A model generated the notes under the pieces. It worked only from the letters and a program-made list of their open reading frames with translations, made no database searches and had not been told where the DNA came from. Made by a program: the position numbers and the translations under genes. This document shows, piece by piece, positions 13,134 to 13,474 of a DNA stretch of 13,474 nt. The stretch is taken from positions 1-13,474 of the forward strand of contig CAZUNB010000031.1 in the NCBI GenBank assembly GCA_964622235.1, read 5' to 3'. Source of the DNA: CAZUNB01 sp964622235 (lineage in GTDB: Bacteria > Patescibacteriota > Saccharimonadia > Saccharimonadales > JAGPDM01). Every line of letters starts with the position of its first letter. The stretch's first letter is position 1.

Positions 13134-13474
13134 ATGAGCACTATGAAACATTTACATGACAGCAAAACGAGACGTAACTATTGGTTGCCAAATTATCGTG
13201 CACCGAGAGTAATAGACATTGATTTTACAGTTTTAGCTAAGCGAAATATTCGTAACATAGCAATTGACATTGATGGCACGTTGGTTTCTGGGATTTATGA
13301 TAAGTCAGTCAGCCAAGAATATATAGAATATCTACATGATGCGCGACAGACTAACAATATACGCCGATTGGTAATTGCAACTAATCGAATGAACGGTGGC
13401 ATTCAAGATATTGCCAAAGAGCTAAACGCAGATGCTACGATTAACGCTAACCTGTTTTCACGGAAACCGATGAA
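13134..13474 (+). CDS. YqeG-like HAD-superfamily (IIIA) phosphatase, 3' end outside window
   Basis: The first 113 codons are present; the gene runs off the window. The protein begins MSTMKHLHDSKTRRNYWLPN and resembles the YqeG family of HAD phosphatases: LPNYRAPRVIDIDFTVLAKRNIR (18-40, the LP-x-x-DI-x-x-L-x-x-x-GI lead-in), HAD motif I DIDGT (45-49, nucleophile Asp45, acid/base Asp47), motif II Thr83 in IATNR, and motif III Lys111 in SRKP. Other YqeG-type members have DLDNTL at motif I; here it is DIDGTL. The substrate is not known; some relatives are phosphatidylglycerophosphate phosphatases (PgpB-independent PGP phosphatase of the Gep4/YqeG type), which would fit a lipid-kinase neighbour, but this is inference. 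ATG 13134 is preferred for its position after the -10 box; ATG 13143 is an alternative. Confidence 0.8.
   Translation, partial: MSTMKHLHDSKTRRNYWLPNYRAPRVIDIDFTVLAKRNIRNIAIDIDGTLVSGIYDKSVSQEYIEYLHDARQTNNIRRLVIATNRMNGGIQDIAKELNADATINANLFSRKPM

Noticed and set aside
13085..13165. Upstream extension of the lipid kinase by 27 residues
   Set aside because: The extension crosses the promoter of the divergent gene and the kinase's own -10 box, and the family normally begins at the YVLIIN strand.
1..13474. CRISPR array, tRNA, insertion sequence, prophage or toxin-antitoxin pair
   Set aside because: No regular repeat spacing, tRNA-like fold, transposase motif or paired small toxin-like genes were seen on either strand.

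Overview
The window is a compact bacterial segment of roughly 40% GC with nothing mobile in it. Twelve protein genes fill almost all of it; the largest gaps are about 80-100 bases and are all promoter regions. I see no tRNA, rRNA, CRISPR array, insertion sequence or attachment site. Tight packing, low GC, many short membrane proteins and the family mix (ExoI, RarA, UvrA, a YqeG-like HAD phosphatase, a diacylglycerol-kinase-like lipid kinase, TrhO) suggest a small-genome bacterium of the Patescibacteria/CPR, most likely Saccharibacteria (TM7). This assignment is an inference from style and family content; no phylogenetic marker was tested.

Layout. Bases 1-551 hold the 3' end of an exonuclease I gene. 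A four-gene plus-strand operon follows (596-4229): an AspC/TyrB-type aminotransferase, a small three-helix membrane protein, RarA, and a membrane-anchored alpha/beta-hydrolase esterase. A minus-strand block (4245-6012) holds a 226-aa anchored protein of unknown function, prephenate dehydratase with an ACT domain, and a 77-aa membrane protein. uvrA (6112-8922) diverges from that block and meets a YqaA/DedA-type membrane protein (9605-8925) tail to tail. Next come a 545-aa membrane protein with a long disordered N-terminus (9683-11320) and the tRNA uridine hydroxylase trhO (11337-12203). trhO converges on a diacylglycerol-kinase-like gene (13084-12200), which diverges from a YqeG-like HAD phosphatase cut off by the window end.

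Functional threads. Three genes act on DNA (ExoI, RarA, UvrA). The aminotransferase and the prephenate dehydratase together could convert prephenate to phenylalanine, which would be notable in a lineage thought to lack most amino-acid synthesis. Several genes concern the cell envelope.

The strongest pattern is in the gene starts. Nearly every transcription unit has a -10 box (TATAAT, TAAAAT, TACAAT or similar) ending only 6-10 bases before an ATG. These mRNAs should therefore be leaderless or nearly so. The one clear exception (the 226-aa protein) has a full -35/-10 promoter, a short leader and a good Shine-Dalgarno sequence. The uvrA -10 box also lies inside a 20-bp dyad of the CTG-N10-CAG type, the classical LexA operator pattern.
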